The notes: generated by a model from the sequence alone, not told the origin. Shown: positions 36,078 through 44,578, numbered from the stretch's first letter. The stretch: 64,000 nt of DNA from Rhodococcus sp. UNC23MFCrub1.1 (GCF_000686025.1 NZ_JMLQ01000001.1:682001-746000); one strand, 5' to 3'. Numbers and translations: made by a program.

Positions 36078-36149
36078 ACAGGCACTGTAGCGCACGGCCG
36101 TACCGACGCACCCGGGCGGCGGAAGCGGACATTCTTCTCCCTTGACGTG

Positions 36150-36161
36150 GGACCATGGTCC
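36150..36161. promoter_or_regulatory. Palindrome just upstream of the DUF1206 gene
   Basis: A perfect 12-bp palindrome GGACCATGGTCC ends one nt before ATG 36163, after TTGACG (36142-36147). It may be an operator over the transcription start, but short palindromes arise by chance. Confidence 0.25.
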
Positions 36162-36162
36162 G

Positions 36163-36957
36163 ATGGCGATCGACACCTCTCGCGGGGACCGCATCCAGAA
36201 CAGCACGGCGTTCGAGAGAGCCGCCCGCGCAGGGCATCTCGTGAGCGGAGTGCTGCACCTCCTGATCGGATACATCGCGGTGCGGCTCGCCTTCGGACAG
36301 GGCGGCAACGCCGACCAGTCCGGCGCGCTGGGCGAGCTGGCCTCCAAGCCCGGCGGTGCCGTCATGCTGTGGATCGCCGTCGTCGCCTTCCTGGCCCTCG
36401 CCGCGTGGCGCATTCTCGAGGCGGTGGTGGGTAAGAAGACCGAGGCCGATTCCGGCAGTGCGACCGATCGACTCAAGGCCGGTGCACTCGCCGTCGTGTA
36501 CCTCGCATTCGCCTGGTCCGCGCTGAACTTCGCTCGCGGTTCCGGGCAGTCGACGGGTCAGCAGAACGCCGGGCTCACCGCCCGCCTCATGGAGTCGACG
36601 ATCGGCAAGGTCGTTCTCGTCGTGGCCGCAGCCGTCATCATCGGCGTCGGCGCTTATCACGTGTACAAGGGCATCTCCACGAAGTTCGAGAAGGACCTCG
36701 AGGGTCACGTCGGGCGTCCGGTCCGGGTCATCGGCGTGGTCGGATACACCGCCAAGGGCCTCGCCCTCGTCGGTGTCGGTGTCCTGGTGGCCGCCGCCGT
36801 GCTGACCGCGGACCCCGGCAAGGCGACGGGTCTCGACGGAGCCGTCAAGACCCTGGGGGCGCAGCCATTCGGACAGATCCTGCTCGTCCTCGCCGGAGTC
36901 GGCATCGCCCTCTACGGCGTCTACGCCGTCGTGATGGCCCGGCACGCCCGGATGTGA
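36163..36957 (+). CDS. DUF1206 membrane protein
   Basis: A 264-residue integral membrane protein with six hydrophobic segments arranged as three repeats of the DUF1206 hairpin: ARAGHLVSGVLHLLIGYIAVRLAFG, RLKAGALAVVYLAFAWSALNFA, VGYTAKGLALVGVGVLVAAAV. Each carries the Gly-rich helix. Function unknown; common in Actinobacteria. ATG 36163 is preferred over a GTG-initiated longer frame because the family starts at the following residues. It is divergent from the DAHP synthase leader. Confidence 0.9.
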   Translation: MAIDTSRGDRIQNSTAFERAARAGHLVSGVLHLLIGYIAVRLAFGQGGNADQSGALGELASKPGGAVMLWIAVVAFLALAAWRILEAVVGKKTEADSGSATDRLKAGALAVVYLAFAWSALNFARGSGQSTGQQNAGLTARLMESTIGKVVLVVAAAVIIGVGAYHVYKGISTKFEKDLEGHVGRPVRVIGVVGYTAKGLALVGVGVLVAAAVLTADPGKATGLDGAVKTLGAQPFGQILLVLAGVGIALYGVYAVVMARHARM

Positions 36958-37033
36958 CGTCCCGTGGGACACGCCACGAACCGCACGGGCTGTTCACAGC
37001 CTTTTCGCAGACGGGTGGTGCACAATACGGGGT

Positions 37034-37201
37034 ATGAGTCTGGACCATTCCGCCGAAACCACCACTGCACCCGTTACCGACGGTCAGTACCCATCGGTGC
37101 CCATGACGCCGCTCCGACCCGCGCCCGCCGCCTCGCAGCCGCGTGACGACGCCTACCCCGGCGTTCTCCGCACTCTTGCGATGTTCCTGTTCGCACGCTG
37201 A
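37034..37201 (+). CDS. Small hypothetical protein (55 aa)
   Basis: ATG 37034 to TGA 37199-37201: MSLDHSAETT..., a Pro/Ala-rich middle, and a hydrophobic end GVLRTLAMFLFAR. CACAAT (37021-37026) is 7 nt before the ATG, the leaderless layout common here, and the preceding GGTGCACAAT resembles the half-site of the OhrR-type operator. No family recognised; it lies 81 nt before ohrR. Confidence 0.45.
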   Translation: MSLDHSAETTTAPVTDGQYPSVPMTPLRPAPAASQPRDDAYPGVLRTLAMFLFAR

Positions 37202-37250
37202 CGTCCGCCTCGATCGCTTCGACGGACAATTGTCTCGAGCAAAAGGTTGT

Positions 37251-37267
37251 GCACAATTCAATTGTGC
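37251..37267. promoter_or_regulatory. OhrR-type operator before ohrR-ohr
   Basis: A perfect inverted repeat GCACAATT-C-AATTGTGC (8-bp arms, 1-nt centre) lies 16 nt before ohrR. TTGTGCACAA overlaps it on the left as a second palindrome. The -10 TACGTT (37270-37275), 7 nt before GTG 37283, puts the repeat over the -35 and spacer, as expected for a repressor site of a self-regulated MarR/OhrR protein. Confidence 0.7.
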
Positions 37268-37282
37268 GCTACGTTCGGTCTT

Positions 37283-37714
37283 GTGAACGACGCGCTGACA
37301 CTGGACAAGCAACTCTGCTTCGCCCTGTACTCGGCGTCGCGGGCCACCACCGCGGTCTACCGGCCCCTGCTGGACGAGCTGGGCATCACCTACCCGCAGT
37401 ACCTGGTGATGCTCGTGCTGTGGGAGCGGGACGGACTCAGCGTCTCGGAACTGGGCGATCGACTCGGCCTGGATTCCGGAACACTGTCCCCCCTGCTCAA
37501 GCGCATCGAGACACTGTCGCTCGTCACCCGCGAACGGTCAGCGGAGGACGAACGACGCGTCGAGATCGGGCTGACGGACACGGGCCGCGCCCTGCGTTCC
37601 GCGGCCGCGCACGTTCCCGAGTGCATCTTCACCGCGACCGGCCTCTCCGAAGACGAGGCGACCACGCTGATCGCACTCGTCCGCAAGACCACCGCGTCGC
37701 TTCGTTCCGCCTGA
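37283..37714 (+). CDS. ohrR: Organic-hydroperoxide sensor repressor OhrR (MarR family)
   Basis: A 143-residue MarR-family protein. [15 protein letters not shown] carries Cys12, the reactive cysteine whose oxidation by organic peroxides releases OhrR from DNA. HTH and wing: [52 protein letters not shown] 37283 appears leaderless. It is followed 31 nt later by ohr in the same orientation and preceded by a strong palindromic operator. Confidence 0.92.
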   Translation: MNDALTLDKQLCFALYSASRATTAVYRPLLDELGITYPQYLVMLVLWERDGLSVSELGDRLGLDSGTLSPLLKRIETLSLVTRERSAEDERRVEIGLTDTGRALRSAAAHVPECIFTATGLSEDEATTLIALVRKTTASLRSA

Positions 37715-37745
37715 CCCGTCCATCCCCACCACGAGAGGTTCACCC

Positions 37746-38168
37746 ATGAAGACGCTGTACACCGCAGAGGCACTGGCCACCGGCGACGGACGCAACGGCC
37801 ACGGCCGCACCACCGACGGCAAGGTCGACGTCGACCTCGCCGCCCCCACCGAGATGGGCGGCAGCGGCAACGGAACCAACCCGGAGCAGCTCTTCGCCGT
37901 CGGCTACGCCGCGTGCTACCACTCCGCTCTGCGCCTCGTCGCCGGCCAGCAGAAGGCCGACGTCACCGACTCCTCCGTCGGCGCGAAGGTCAGCATCGGC
38001 CCGAACGACGCCGGCGGCTTCGAGCTCGCCGTGGTCCTCGAGGTGACCCTCCCCAACCTCGATCACGACACGGCGCAGGCCCTCGCGGACAAGGCCCACG
38101 AGGTCTGCCCCTACAGCAACGCGACCCGCGGCAACATCGACGTGCAGATCACCGTCAGCGACGACTGA
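37746..38168 (+). CDS. ohr: Organic hydroperoxide resistance protein Ohr
   Basis: A 140-residue OsmC-fold peroxidase that reduces organic hydroperoxides with lipoylated or dithiol donors. Cys57 ([10 protein letters not shown]) is peroxidatic and the Cys in [12 protein letters not shown] is resolving; Arg16 and Glu47 (NPEQLFAVG) complete the active site. Length matches Ohr. GAGAGG lies before ATG 37746. It is regulated by the preceding OhrR. Confidence 0.95.
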   Translation: MKTLYTAEALATGDGRNGHGRTTDGKVDVDLAAPTEMGGSGNGTNPEQLFAVGYAACYHSALRLVAGQQKADVTDSSVGAKVSIGPNDAGGFELAVVLEVTLPNLDHDTAQALADKAHEVCPYSNATRGNIDVQITVSDD

Positions 38169-38172
38169 CCGT

Positions 38173-39060
38173 TCAGATCGGGTAGGTGACGCCCGTGAGC
38201 TCGACCGACCTGGTCCAGAGCTCACGGGCTTTCGCCTCGTCACGCGAGGCCTTGTTCGATCCGACCTTCTTCGGGTGCCCGCTCAGCTCCTGGAACCCGT
38301 CCGGTCCGAAGTAGCCGCCGGACTGCAGCCCCGGCGCCGTCGCGGCGTAGAGCTCCGGCAGGCTTCCCATGTAGGCCGACTGGGCGAAGACCCGGCCGAG
38401 TGACATGAACGCGTCCTGCACACTCTCCGTCCGACCCATCAACTCGGTACTCGAGTAACCGGGATGCGCCGCCAGCGAGAGCACGGGTGACCCCGCCGCA
38501 CGCAGTCGGCGATCCAGCTCGTACGCGAACAGCAGGTTCGACAGCTTCGACTGCCCGTAGGCACCCCACCGGCTGTAGCGACGCTTCTCGTAGTTGAGGT
38601 CCGACAGCTTCAGTCCCGGTACCTGGTGCATGAAACTCGACATGGTGACCACGCGGTCGGTGATCCTGTCCAGCAGGAGGCCGGTCAGCGCGAAATGCCC
38701 GAGATGGTTCGTGCCGAACTGCATCTCGAAACCGTCGGCGGTCCGCTTCAGCGGCAGTGCCATGACGCCGGCGTTGTTGATCAGTACGTCCACGGTGGGC
38801 GTGTCGTCGGCGAACTCCCGCACCGAGCTCAGATCCGCGAGGTCGAGTCGACGCACCTCGGCGCGCTCACCGATCTCGTCCGCGATCGGCTTCGCCTTCT
38901 CCACGGTCCGGCAGGCCAGCACCACCGTCGCGCCCGCGCGACCGAGTGCCTTCGCGGCCTCGGCGCCGAGCCCGCTGTTGGCTCCCGTGACCACGAAGGT
39001 CCGGCCGGTCTGATCCGGTACGTCGGTCTCGACCCACTTGTGTGCAGACTTCTGTGCCAT
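38173..39060 (-). CDS. Short-chain dehydrogenase/reductase (retinol-dehydrogenase-like)
   Basis: A 295-residue SDR with the Rossmann motif TGANSGLG (about 25-32), LACRTVEKA, NNAGVMALP, the catalytic Ser region TMSSFMHQ, and YGQSK (Tyr-x-x-x-Lys). This is the NAD(P)-dependent group with retinol dehydrogenase/WWOX-like members in actinobacteria; substrate unknown. ATG 39060 starts MAQKSAHKW. The 3' end contains the inverted-repeat terminator of the ohr operon. Monocistronic. Confidence 0.9.
   Translation of the reverse strand: MAQKSAHKWVETDVPDQTGRTFVVTGANSGLGAEAAKALGRAGATVVLACRTVEKAKPIADEIGERAEVRRLDLADLSSVREFADDTPTVDVLINNAGVMALPLKRTADGFEMQFGTNHLGHFALTGLLLDRITDRVVTMSSFMHQVPGLKLSDLNYEKRRYSRWGAYGQSKLSNLLFAYELDRRLRAAGSPVLSLAAHPGYSSTELMGRTESVQDAFMSLGRVFAQSAYMGSLPELYAATAPGLQSGGYFGPDGFQELSGHPKKVGSNKASRDEAKARELWTRSVELTGVTYPI
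38191..38232 (+). terminator. Terminator of the ohr operon, inside a convergent coding sequence
   Basis: A perfect 12-bp stem (GCCCGTGAGCTC with GAGCTCACGGGC), 15-nt loop, followed by TTTCG. It starts 23 nt after the ohr stop and lies within the last codons of the SDR gene on the other strand. Confidence 0.7.
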
Positions 39061-39141
39061 GCGCTTCCCCCCTGAGACTTCTCTCGGCCGCTCGCCGCGG
39101 CCGACCGCGTTCGAGGGTACCGGCGCACTACGCTCGATCCG

Positions 39142-40041
39142 GTGCCCGCACCGCTGCCGATCCGAGACGGTCTCAATCCGACGCGGATCCGCATGCCGGA
39201 CGCGCCGGCAGAGCACAGGACCATAGTCGAGTACCTCGTCGCACGCTTTCCGCGCGATGCGGAGGCCCTGCGCGCGAAGGTGACGGACGGCGAGGTCGTC
39301 GATGCCGCAGGACGGCCCGTGCTGGTCGACACTCCCCTGGTCCCCCGCGCCGACGTCTACCTGTACCGGGATCCGCCCGTGGAACCCGAGGTGCCGTTCA
39401 CCGCCCCGATCCTGTACCGAGACGATGCGATCGTGGTGGTGGACAAGCCGCACTTCCTGGCTACGACACCACGGGGGCGCTTCGTCGTGCAGACCGCCCT
39501 GACCCGGCTGCGACGCGAACTGGGAAACGACGCACTGTCCCCGGCGCACCGCCTCGATCGCCTCACCGCGGGCGTGCTCGTCTTCACCGCACGACAGGAC
39601 GTCCGCCGCGCATATCAGGAGATGTTCCGGGAGCGCAGCATGGTCAAGGTCTACGAAGCGGTGGCCCCCGACTCGCCGATCTCGTTCCCGCACACCGTGA
39701 TCAGCCGCATCGTCAAGGACCGTGGATCACTGCAGGCGACCGAGGTGCCGGGTGAGCCGAACAGCGAGACCGTGATCGAGAAGGTGCGCACGGTGGGCGA
39801 CCTGGCGCTCTACCGCCTGCATCCGCGCACGGGCAAGACCCATCAACTACGCGTGCACATGGCCTCTCTCGGCCTGCCCATAGTCGGCGACTCGCTGTAT
39901 CCCGTGCCGCGCGAGGTCGCCGTCGACGACTACCGGGATCCACTGCGACTGCTGGCGCGGAGCATCGAGTTCACCGACCCGCTCACAGGCGCACCGCGGC
40001 ACTTCGCGTCGCAGCGGACCCTCGCGCTGTCTCCACCGTGA
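39142..40041 (+). CDS. RluA-family pseudouridine synthase
   Basis: A 299-residue enzyme isomerising uridine to pseudouridine in rRNA or tRNA. The catalytic motif is PAHRLDRLTAGVLVF (Asp in HRLDR); supporting motifs are VVVDKPHFLATTPRGRF and LHPRTGKTHQLRVHMASLGLPIVGD. The first 90 residues form an atypical N-terminal part without a clear S4 domain. GTG 39142 follows TACGCT by 7 nt, leaderless. The 3' end overlaps the convergent membrane gene by 59 nt. Confidence 0.93.
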   Translation: MPAPLPIRDGLNPTRIRMPDAPAEHRTIVEYLVARFPRDAEALRAKVTDGEVVDAAGRPVLVDTPLVPRADVYLYRDPPVEPEVPFTAPILYRDDAIVVVDKPHFLATTPRGRFVVQTALTRLRRELGNDALSPAHRLDRLTAGVLVFTARQDVRRAYQEMFRERSMVKVYEAVAPDSPISFPHTVISRIVKDRGSLQATEVPGEPNSETVIEKVRTVGDLALYRLHPRTGKTHQLRVHMASLGLPIVGDSLYPVPREVAVDDYRDPLRLLARSIEFTDPLTGAPRHFASQRTLALSPP

Positions 40042-41077
40042 TCCGGTGCGAGATCGCGGCGAGCGTCAACAGTCCGATCGCGAGGTTGGTCAGGGCGGCG
40101 AAGCCCGTCTCGGCGAAGTCGACGAGCGCACCGAGCAACGCGTAGATCAGGGCCGCCGACCGGAGTCGGTGCAGAGGCCAGAGGGACGCGGTGCGCCGCC
40201 GCCCGATCAGCGACGGGAGCCCGAGGGCGACCGTGACGCACGCCGTCACCCACAGGATGCCGCCCGAGATGGTCATCCGGTCGAGGGTGACATCGAGGTC
40301 GTCGCGTTCGATGACCAGACCGCCCGTGGCCAGTTGTGCGATGCCCGCCACGACCGTCGCGGACGCGGTGACCACCATGAGCCAGGACAACGCGATCGCC
40401 CAGCGCGTACTGGTCACGAACGACGCGACGGTGCGCGAGAACCACACCAGCCGACGCGTCGGCCGGGACGGTGCCGGAACGCACCGACTCAGCAGGGTGT
40501 CGATGCTCGCGACGAGCTCGGGGTCGGCTCCCGTCGTCCGCGCTCGGTCGAGCAGTTCGCGGGCCAGCTCCCGGCGCGATCCCGGTACCCCACCGACGAG
40601 TCCTTCCGACGCGATGGCGGCAGCGTTCGCGAGGCATTCCCGTGGCGTCGGTTCGCGGACGTCGCGGACGGTTCGTCCGAGCACCAGGACCAGAACCACC
40701 GTCACGTACATGATCTCGGCGGACGGGCCGTAGAAGTAGTCGTTGTCCTTCGTCACGAACTTCCCGACCTCGTCCAGGAACAGACCGAAGCCGACGCCGC
40801 CCAGCAGCACGGCCGACGAGCGCACTCCGAAGCCGAGGAACAGCCATCCGACGACGAGCGCCGTCATCATCAGCGCACCGCCCCACAGTGCGTGGGCGAT
40901 GTGCAGGCTTCCGCCGCCCACCTGCGGATAGTCGGTGAGTTCGAGGTAGGCGCGGGTGAGCAGGATGGTCGCGACCGCGGCGATGACGAACGACTCCACG
41001 GACGACGTCCCGTCGGCACTGCGCACGATCGGCGTCCGCACCCGCCGCGCACGCGCACCCCGCTGCATGATGGCCAT
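39983..41077 (-). CDS. Multi-pass membrane protein, unknown
   Basis: A 364-residue protein with about eight hydrophobic segments: four N-terminal (about 30-125), a soluble loop (about 130-200), then four more. DYPQVGGGSLHIAHALWGGALMM and GFGLFLDEVGKFVTKDNDYFYGPSAEIMY contain conserved-looking polar residues. Similar proteins occur in actinobacteria without known function. ATG 41077 is chosen. It is convergent with, and overlaps, the pseudouridine synthase gene. Confidence 0.82.
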   Translation of the reverse strand: MAIMQRGARARRVRTPIVRSADGTSSVESFVIAAVATILLTRAYLELTDYPQVGGGSLHIAHALWGGALMMTALVVGWLFLGFGVRSSAVLLGGVGFGLFLDEVGKFVTKDNDYFYGPSAEIMYVTVVLVLVLGRTVRDVREPTPRECLANAAAIASEGLVGGVPGSRRELARELLDRARTTGADPELVASIDTLLSRCVPAPSRPTRRLVWFSRTVASFVTSTRWAIALSWLMVVTASATVVAGIAQLATGGLVIERDDLDVTLDRMTISGGILWVTACVTVALGLPSLIGRRRTASLWPLHRLRSAALIYALLGALVDFAETGFAALTNLAIGLLTLAAISHRITVETARGSAATRSAAVRL

Positions 41078-41147
41078 CGTCGATCATGGTCATTCACAGG
41101 CCTCTTTCGCGGTGGAATGCGACGGTACGCCCGGTAAAGTTCGTCCG

Positions 41148-41609
41148 ATGAGACTCCTTCCCGCCACGCTCGCCGCTGCTGCCACCCTCGCCCTGGTCCT
41201 GGGTGGATGCAGCTCCGAGGATCAGCAGTCCGCACAGGACACCGCGAACAACGCCGCGGAATCGGTGGGCGACGCAGCTCAGGGCGCACTCAGCTCTGCA
41301 CAGTCGGCCGCACCCGGCATCCAGTCGAGCGCCGGCAGCCTGGCCGACGATGCCGGCAACGTGTTCGACGACGCCAAGCGCGCGACCTTCGTCGCCGCCT
41401 ACAAGGCGCAGTTCTCCGCGCTCTCCGAGGGAAAGTCCGACGAGGACATCGAATCGCTGCTCGGCAGCATCTGCCAGCAGATCACCGACGGCAAGGAGAA
41501 GGACGCCGTGGTCACCGACATCCGGTCACAGGCCACCAACAACGGCAACGAGCCCGGTGTCGACGAGGCCGGTCGCATCTACGACCAGGCGAAGGTCGCC
41601 TGCCCCTGA
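41148..41609 (+). CDS. Small lipoprotein
   Basis: A 153-residue putative lipoprotein: signal peptide with lipobox LVLGGC (about residue 21), an Ala/Ser/Gln-rich linker (22-70), then a helical domain containing a cysteine pair (LLGSICQQI and the C-terminal KVACP) like DUF732-type secreted proteins. ATG 41148 follows TAAAGT by 7 nt, leaderless. No function is inferable. It is placed before the M4 peptidase. Confidence 0.82.
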   Translation: MRLLPATLAAAATLALVLGGCSSEDQQSAQDTANNAAESVGDAAQGALSSAQSAAPGIQSSAGSLADDAGNVFDDAKRATFVAAYKAQFSALSEGKSDEDIESLLGSICQQITDGKEKDAVVTDIRSQATNNGNEPGVDEAGRIYDQAKVACP

Positions 41610-41690
41610 CCGTACGAGCTCCGCGAGGTGCGCGGGCTGTCGGTGATCGGGGTTAGCGTGGCGATCGTTCCCCTTCGGAAGGATCTCATC

Positions 41691-42830
41691 GTGGCCACCC
41701 CCGACCTCTCGCGCACCACGCCCTGCTGCCAGGGCGTCGTTCCTCCCTACCTTCTGCAGCGCCTCGCGTCGGCCCCCGCGGAACGCAGTGCCCGCCTGGA
41801 CACCGCCCCGTCCGTCGCGAGCCGCACGCTGGAACTCGACGACGAGATGCGGCGTCGACGCGATTCGACGCGGTCCACCGTGTCGCCCACCGCTCCCCGC
41901 GGCGCCGTCGCGGATCGGCTGCAGCGCACCATCGCCGACGCGAAGAACACGCAGACTCTGCCCGGCGACGTCGTGCGTACCGAGGGCGGCGAACCTGTCG
42001 GCGATCCGGCGGCGGACGAGAGCTACGACGGCCTCGGCGTCACCCACGCCCTGTTCGCCGAGGTCTACGGATGGTCCAGCCTCGATGGGCAGGGGCTGCC
42101 GCTCGACGCCACGGTGCACTACGGCGAGCAGTACGACAACGCGTTCTGGGACGGCACCCGCATGGTGTTCGGCGACGGTGACGGCGAGGTGTTCACCCGC
42201 TTCACCGTGTCGCTGTCCGTCATCGCGCACGAGTTGGCTCACGGTTTCACGCAGTACACCTCACAGCTCGAGTACGCCGGACAGTCCGGCGCCCTCAACG
42301 AGTCGGTGTCCGACGTGTTCGGCGTCCTCGCAGAACAGCGCTCGCGTGGGCAGAACGCCGAGGACGCGTCCTGGCTCGTCGGCGAGGGGCTCTTCCTCCC
42401 CGACGTGCAGGGCAGCGCCCTCCGCTCGATGCTGGCACCCGGTACCGCGTACGACGACGACGTCCTCGGCAAGGACCCCCAGCCCGCGGACATGGCGGGA
42501 TACGTCGAGACCACCGAGGACAACGGCGGGGTGCACATCAACTCCGGCATCCCCAACCGCGCGTTCGCCGAGGCCGCCGTCGCGCTCGGCGGGCCGGCCT
42601 GGGATCGTCTCGGACAGGTCTGGTTCGACGCTCTCACGTCCGGCAGCCTGACGCCGACCGCCGATTTCGCCGCCTTCTCCGCGGCGACGGTCGCGGCCGC
42701 ATCGGCGCGGTACGGAACCGGGTCCGACGTTCACCGCGCCGTGGTCGGCGGGTGGACTACCGTGGGCCTCGAGCCGGCCGGGACGGGATCCGCGTCCGAT
42801 GCGGCGGACGAGGCGAGCAAGAGGACGTGA
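41691..42830 (+). CDS. M4-family (protealysin-like) metallopeptidase
   Basis: A 379-residue zinc protease of the thermolysin family. Zinc motif VIAHELAHGFTQYT (HExxH) and third ligand ALNESVSDVFG; substrate-side NGGVHINSGIPNRAF. The propeptide is short (CCQGVVPPYLLQRLA) and no signal peptide is seen, as in protealysins. GTG 41691 has GGAAGGA seven nt before it. The next gene, one nt away, encodes an emfourin-like inhibitor, the usual protealysin partner. Confidence 0.93.
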   Translation: MATPDLSRTTPCCQGVVPPYLLQRLASAPAERSARLDTAPSVASRTLELDDEMRRRRDSTRSTVSPTAPRGAVADRLQRTIADAKNTQTLPGDVVRTEGGEPVGDPAADESYDGLGVTHALFAEVYGWSSLDGQGLPLDATVHYGEQYDNAFWDGTRMVFGDGDGEVFTRFTVSLSVIAHELAHGFTQYTSQLEYAGQSGALNESVSDVFGVLAEQRSRGQNAEDASWLVGEGLFLPDVQGSALRSMLAPGTAYDDDVLGKDPQPADMAGYVETTEDNGGVHINSGIPNRAFAEAAVALGGPAWDRLGQVWFDALTSGSLTPTADFAAFSAATVAAASARYGTGSDVHRAVVGGWTTVGLEPAGTGSASDAADEASKRT

Positions 42831-42831
42831 C

Positions 42832-43116
42832 ATGGTCATCGTGGTGGTACGCAGCGGCGGCGTGGCCGGGATGACCCGCCGCGGCAGCGTCGACACCACG
42901 GCCCTCGGCGACACGGCACCCGAGTGGGAGCAGCTGGTCACTCGCGCGCTCCCCCTGTTGAACGGCCTGCCCGAGTCGTCGTCCCTCGCTCGCGACACCT
43001 TCCGGTGGCGACTCGAGATCGGCGAGCACTCGTGCGAGACCGGCGATTCGGCACTCACCGGCCCGCTTCGCGAGCTGGCAGAGCGCACTCTGCGAGAGGG
43101 TCGCTCGCCGCGATGA
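42832..43116 (+). CDS. Emfourin-like metalloprotease inhibitor
   Basis: A 94-residue protein resembling emfourin, the small inhibitor found beside protealysin-type M4 peptidases: IVVVRSGGVAGMTRRGSVDT at the start, RDTFRWRLEI in the middle, ending in a helix. ATG 42832 is one nt after the protease stop. It would keep the cytoplasmic protease inactive. Its last 62 nt overlap the convergent DUF4173 gene. Confidence 0.82.
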   Translation: MVIVVVRSGGVAGMTRRGSVDTTALGDTAPEWEQLVTRALPLLNGLPESSSLARDTFRWRLEIGEHSCETGDSALTGPLRELAERTLREGRSPR

Positions 43117-44503
43117 CGGCGGCCTCACGGCGTGCGAGGTTCGCGTTCCACCACGGGTCGCTCCCGGGCTCGTCGACGATGCAGTCGCGCAGCGTGGGCG
43201 GCAGGGTCGACACGGCGGGCACCGCGTCCGCCGACAGCGTGCCGAGATAGTCGACGTCGATCAGTCCGGTCCGCTCGTAGCGCTCGACTGCCCGCTCCGC
43301 GACCAGCGCATCGACGTTCACCACCGCCATCACCAGCACGCCCAGCGCCGCCGTGCCGACGATCACCGCGGGCAGTAGGCGCGCGGACCAGCGCGCACCG
43401 GCGACAATGACGGCGAGCACGACGACGCCCAACCACACCTCGACGACCATGACCCCGACTCGCAGCCGAGTGAGACCGAACTGCTGCTCGTACAACGACA
43501 TTCGGTACACCGCCGACCAGACGACCACCAGCGTCAGCACACACAGCGACCCGAAGGCGATGCGCGCGAGCACCCGGTCGCGCCGCACCTCGGCGTCGAC
43601 CTTGCGGACCTGCACGGCGACCACGACGAGCACGCCGACGGTCACCGTGATCAGCTGCCAGAATCCCGATCGGGCGTGGTCCGCGAAGGTCAGATCGTCC
43701 GTCGTCATCACGTGGTCGTGTCCACCGAACAACGTGGCTGCCTGCACCACCACGAACGCAGCGAACACGACGACGAGCGCGCAGACCGGCACCGCCCACT
43801 CCCACACCGGTCGTCGTCGACCGGCGCCGGGAGCGAGTGCATCGAGTGCCATCGCGCGACGCTTCGCGTGGGCGACACCCAGAATCCACAGCGCGACGCA
43901 CAGAGCCACGACCGGCCCCAGCGGGTCGACGTCGACGGACACGGTCGGGATCACCGCGTCGACGAGCGAGGCGAAGCGATCGTCGGCGCCCGCGAACAGC
44001 AGTGTGAACACGGTGACCAGCAGGGCCGTGCTCACCACGACGCGCAGCGTGCGTACCGCGGACCCCCGAGACGGGAGCGTCACTTGTGCGGCACCGGTTC
44101 CGAGCGAGCGGAGCACGGCTCCCTGCACCACGACGGGCACGATCGGCGCGAGCACCGTGGCGGTGAACGTCGTCGATCTCGTGGTCGACAGAGCCACACA
44201 CCACACGGCCAGTCCGACGGACGACGCTGCGAGCCATCCCGAATCGCGGACGAACGGGACCAGCAGCAGCGCGAACGCGGCGCCGATCCATGCCACGGAC
44301 CAGCGCGACCGGTCCGGCAGTCGAGCGGCGAGGACGGCAGCGACGCCGACGGCGAGGTAGGCCACCGACGGCCGGTCGGTCAGTATGGCGCCGGCGACCA
44401 CCCCGACCGCTGCGGCGGAGCCCACGGCCCAGCGACGCGGAGACTCGGTGACGGTGCGGACCGGCGACTGCGCCGCCGGATCGGGAAGAAGGTCGGTGGT
44501 CAT
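43055..44503 (-). CDS. DUF4173/DUF4153 membrane protein
   Basis: A 482-residue integral membrane protein with about 12 hydrophobic segments and the DUF4173 landmark LARIAFGSLCVLTLVVVWSAVYRMSLYEQQFGLTRLRVGVMVVEVWLG and the C-terminal GLIDVDYLGTLSADAVPAVSTLP. Function unknown. ATG 44503 lies 75 nt downstream of the histidine-kinase stop; likely same transcription unit as the two-component system. 3' end overlaps the emfourin gene. Confidence 0.9.
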   Translation of the reverse strand: MTTDLLPDPAAQSPVRTVTESPRRWAVGSAAAVGVVAGAILTDRPSVAYLAVGVAAVLAARLPDRSRWSVAWIGAAFALLLVPFVRDSGWLAASSVGLAVWCVALSTTRSTTFTATVLAPIVPVVVQGAVLRSLGTGAAQVTLPSRGSAVRTLRVVVSTALLVTVFTLLFAGADDRFASLVDAVIPTVSVDVDPLGPVVALCVALWILGVAHAKRRAMALDALAPGAGRRRPVWEWAVPVCALVVVFAAFVVVQAATLFGGHDHVMTTDDLTFADHARSGFWQLITVTVGVLVVVAVQVRKVDAEVRRDRVLARIAFGSLCVLTLVVVWSAVYRMSLYEQQFGLTRLRVGVMVVEVWLGVVVLAVIVAGARWSARLLPAVIVGTAALGVLVMAVVNVDALVAERAVERYERTGLIDVDYLGTLSADAVPAVSTLPPTLRDCIVDEPGSDPWWNANLARREAAVIAASDPLAECALPAREAGR

Positions 44504-44578
44504 CGTGAACCTCTTTCGGGCAGGGGTGATCGCGCGAGCACCGGATGCGGTGTCACGTGTCGAGTGCGGACGGTGGGG

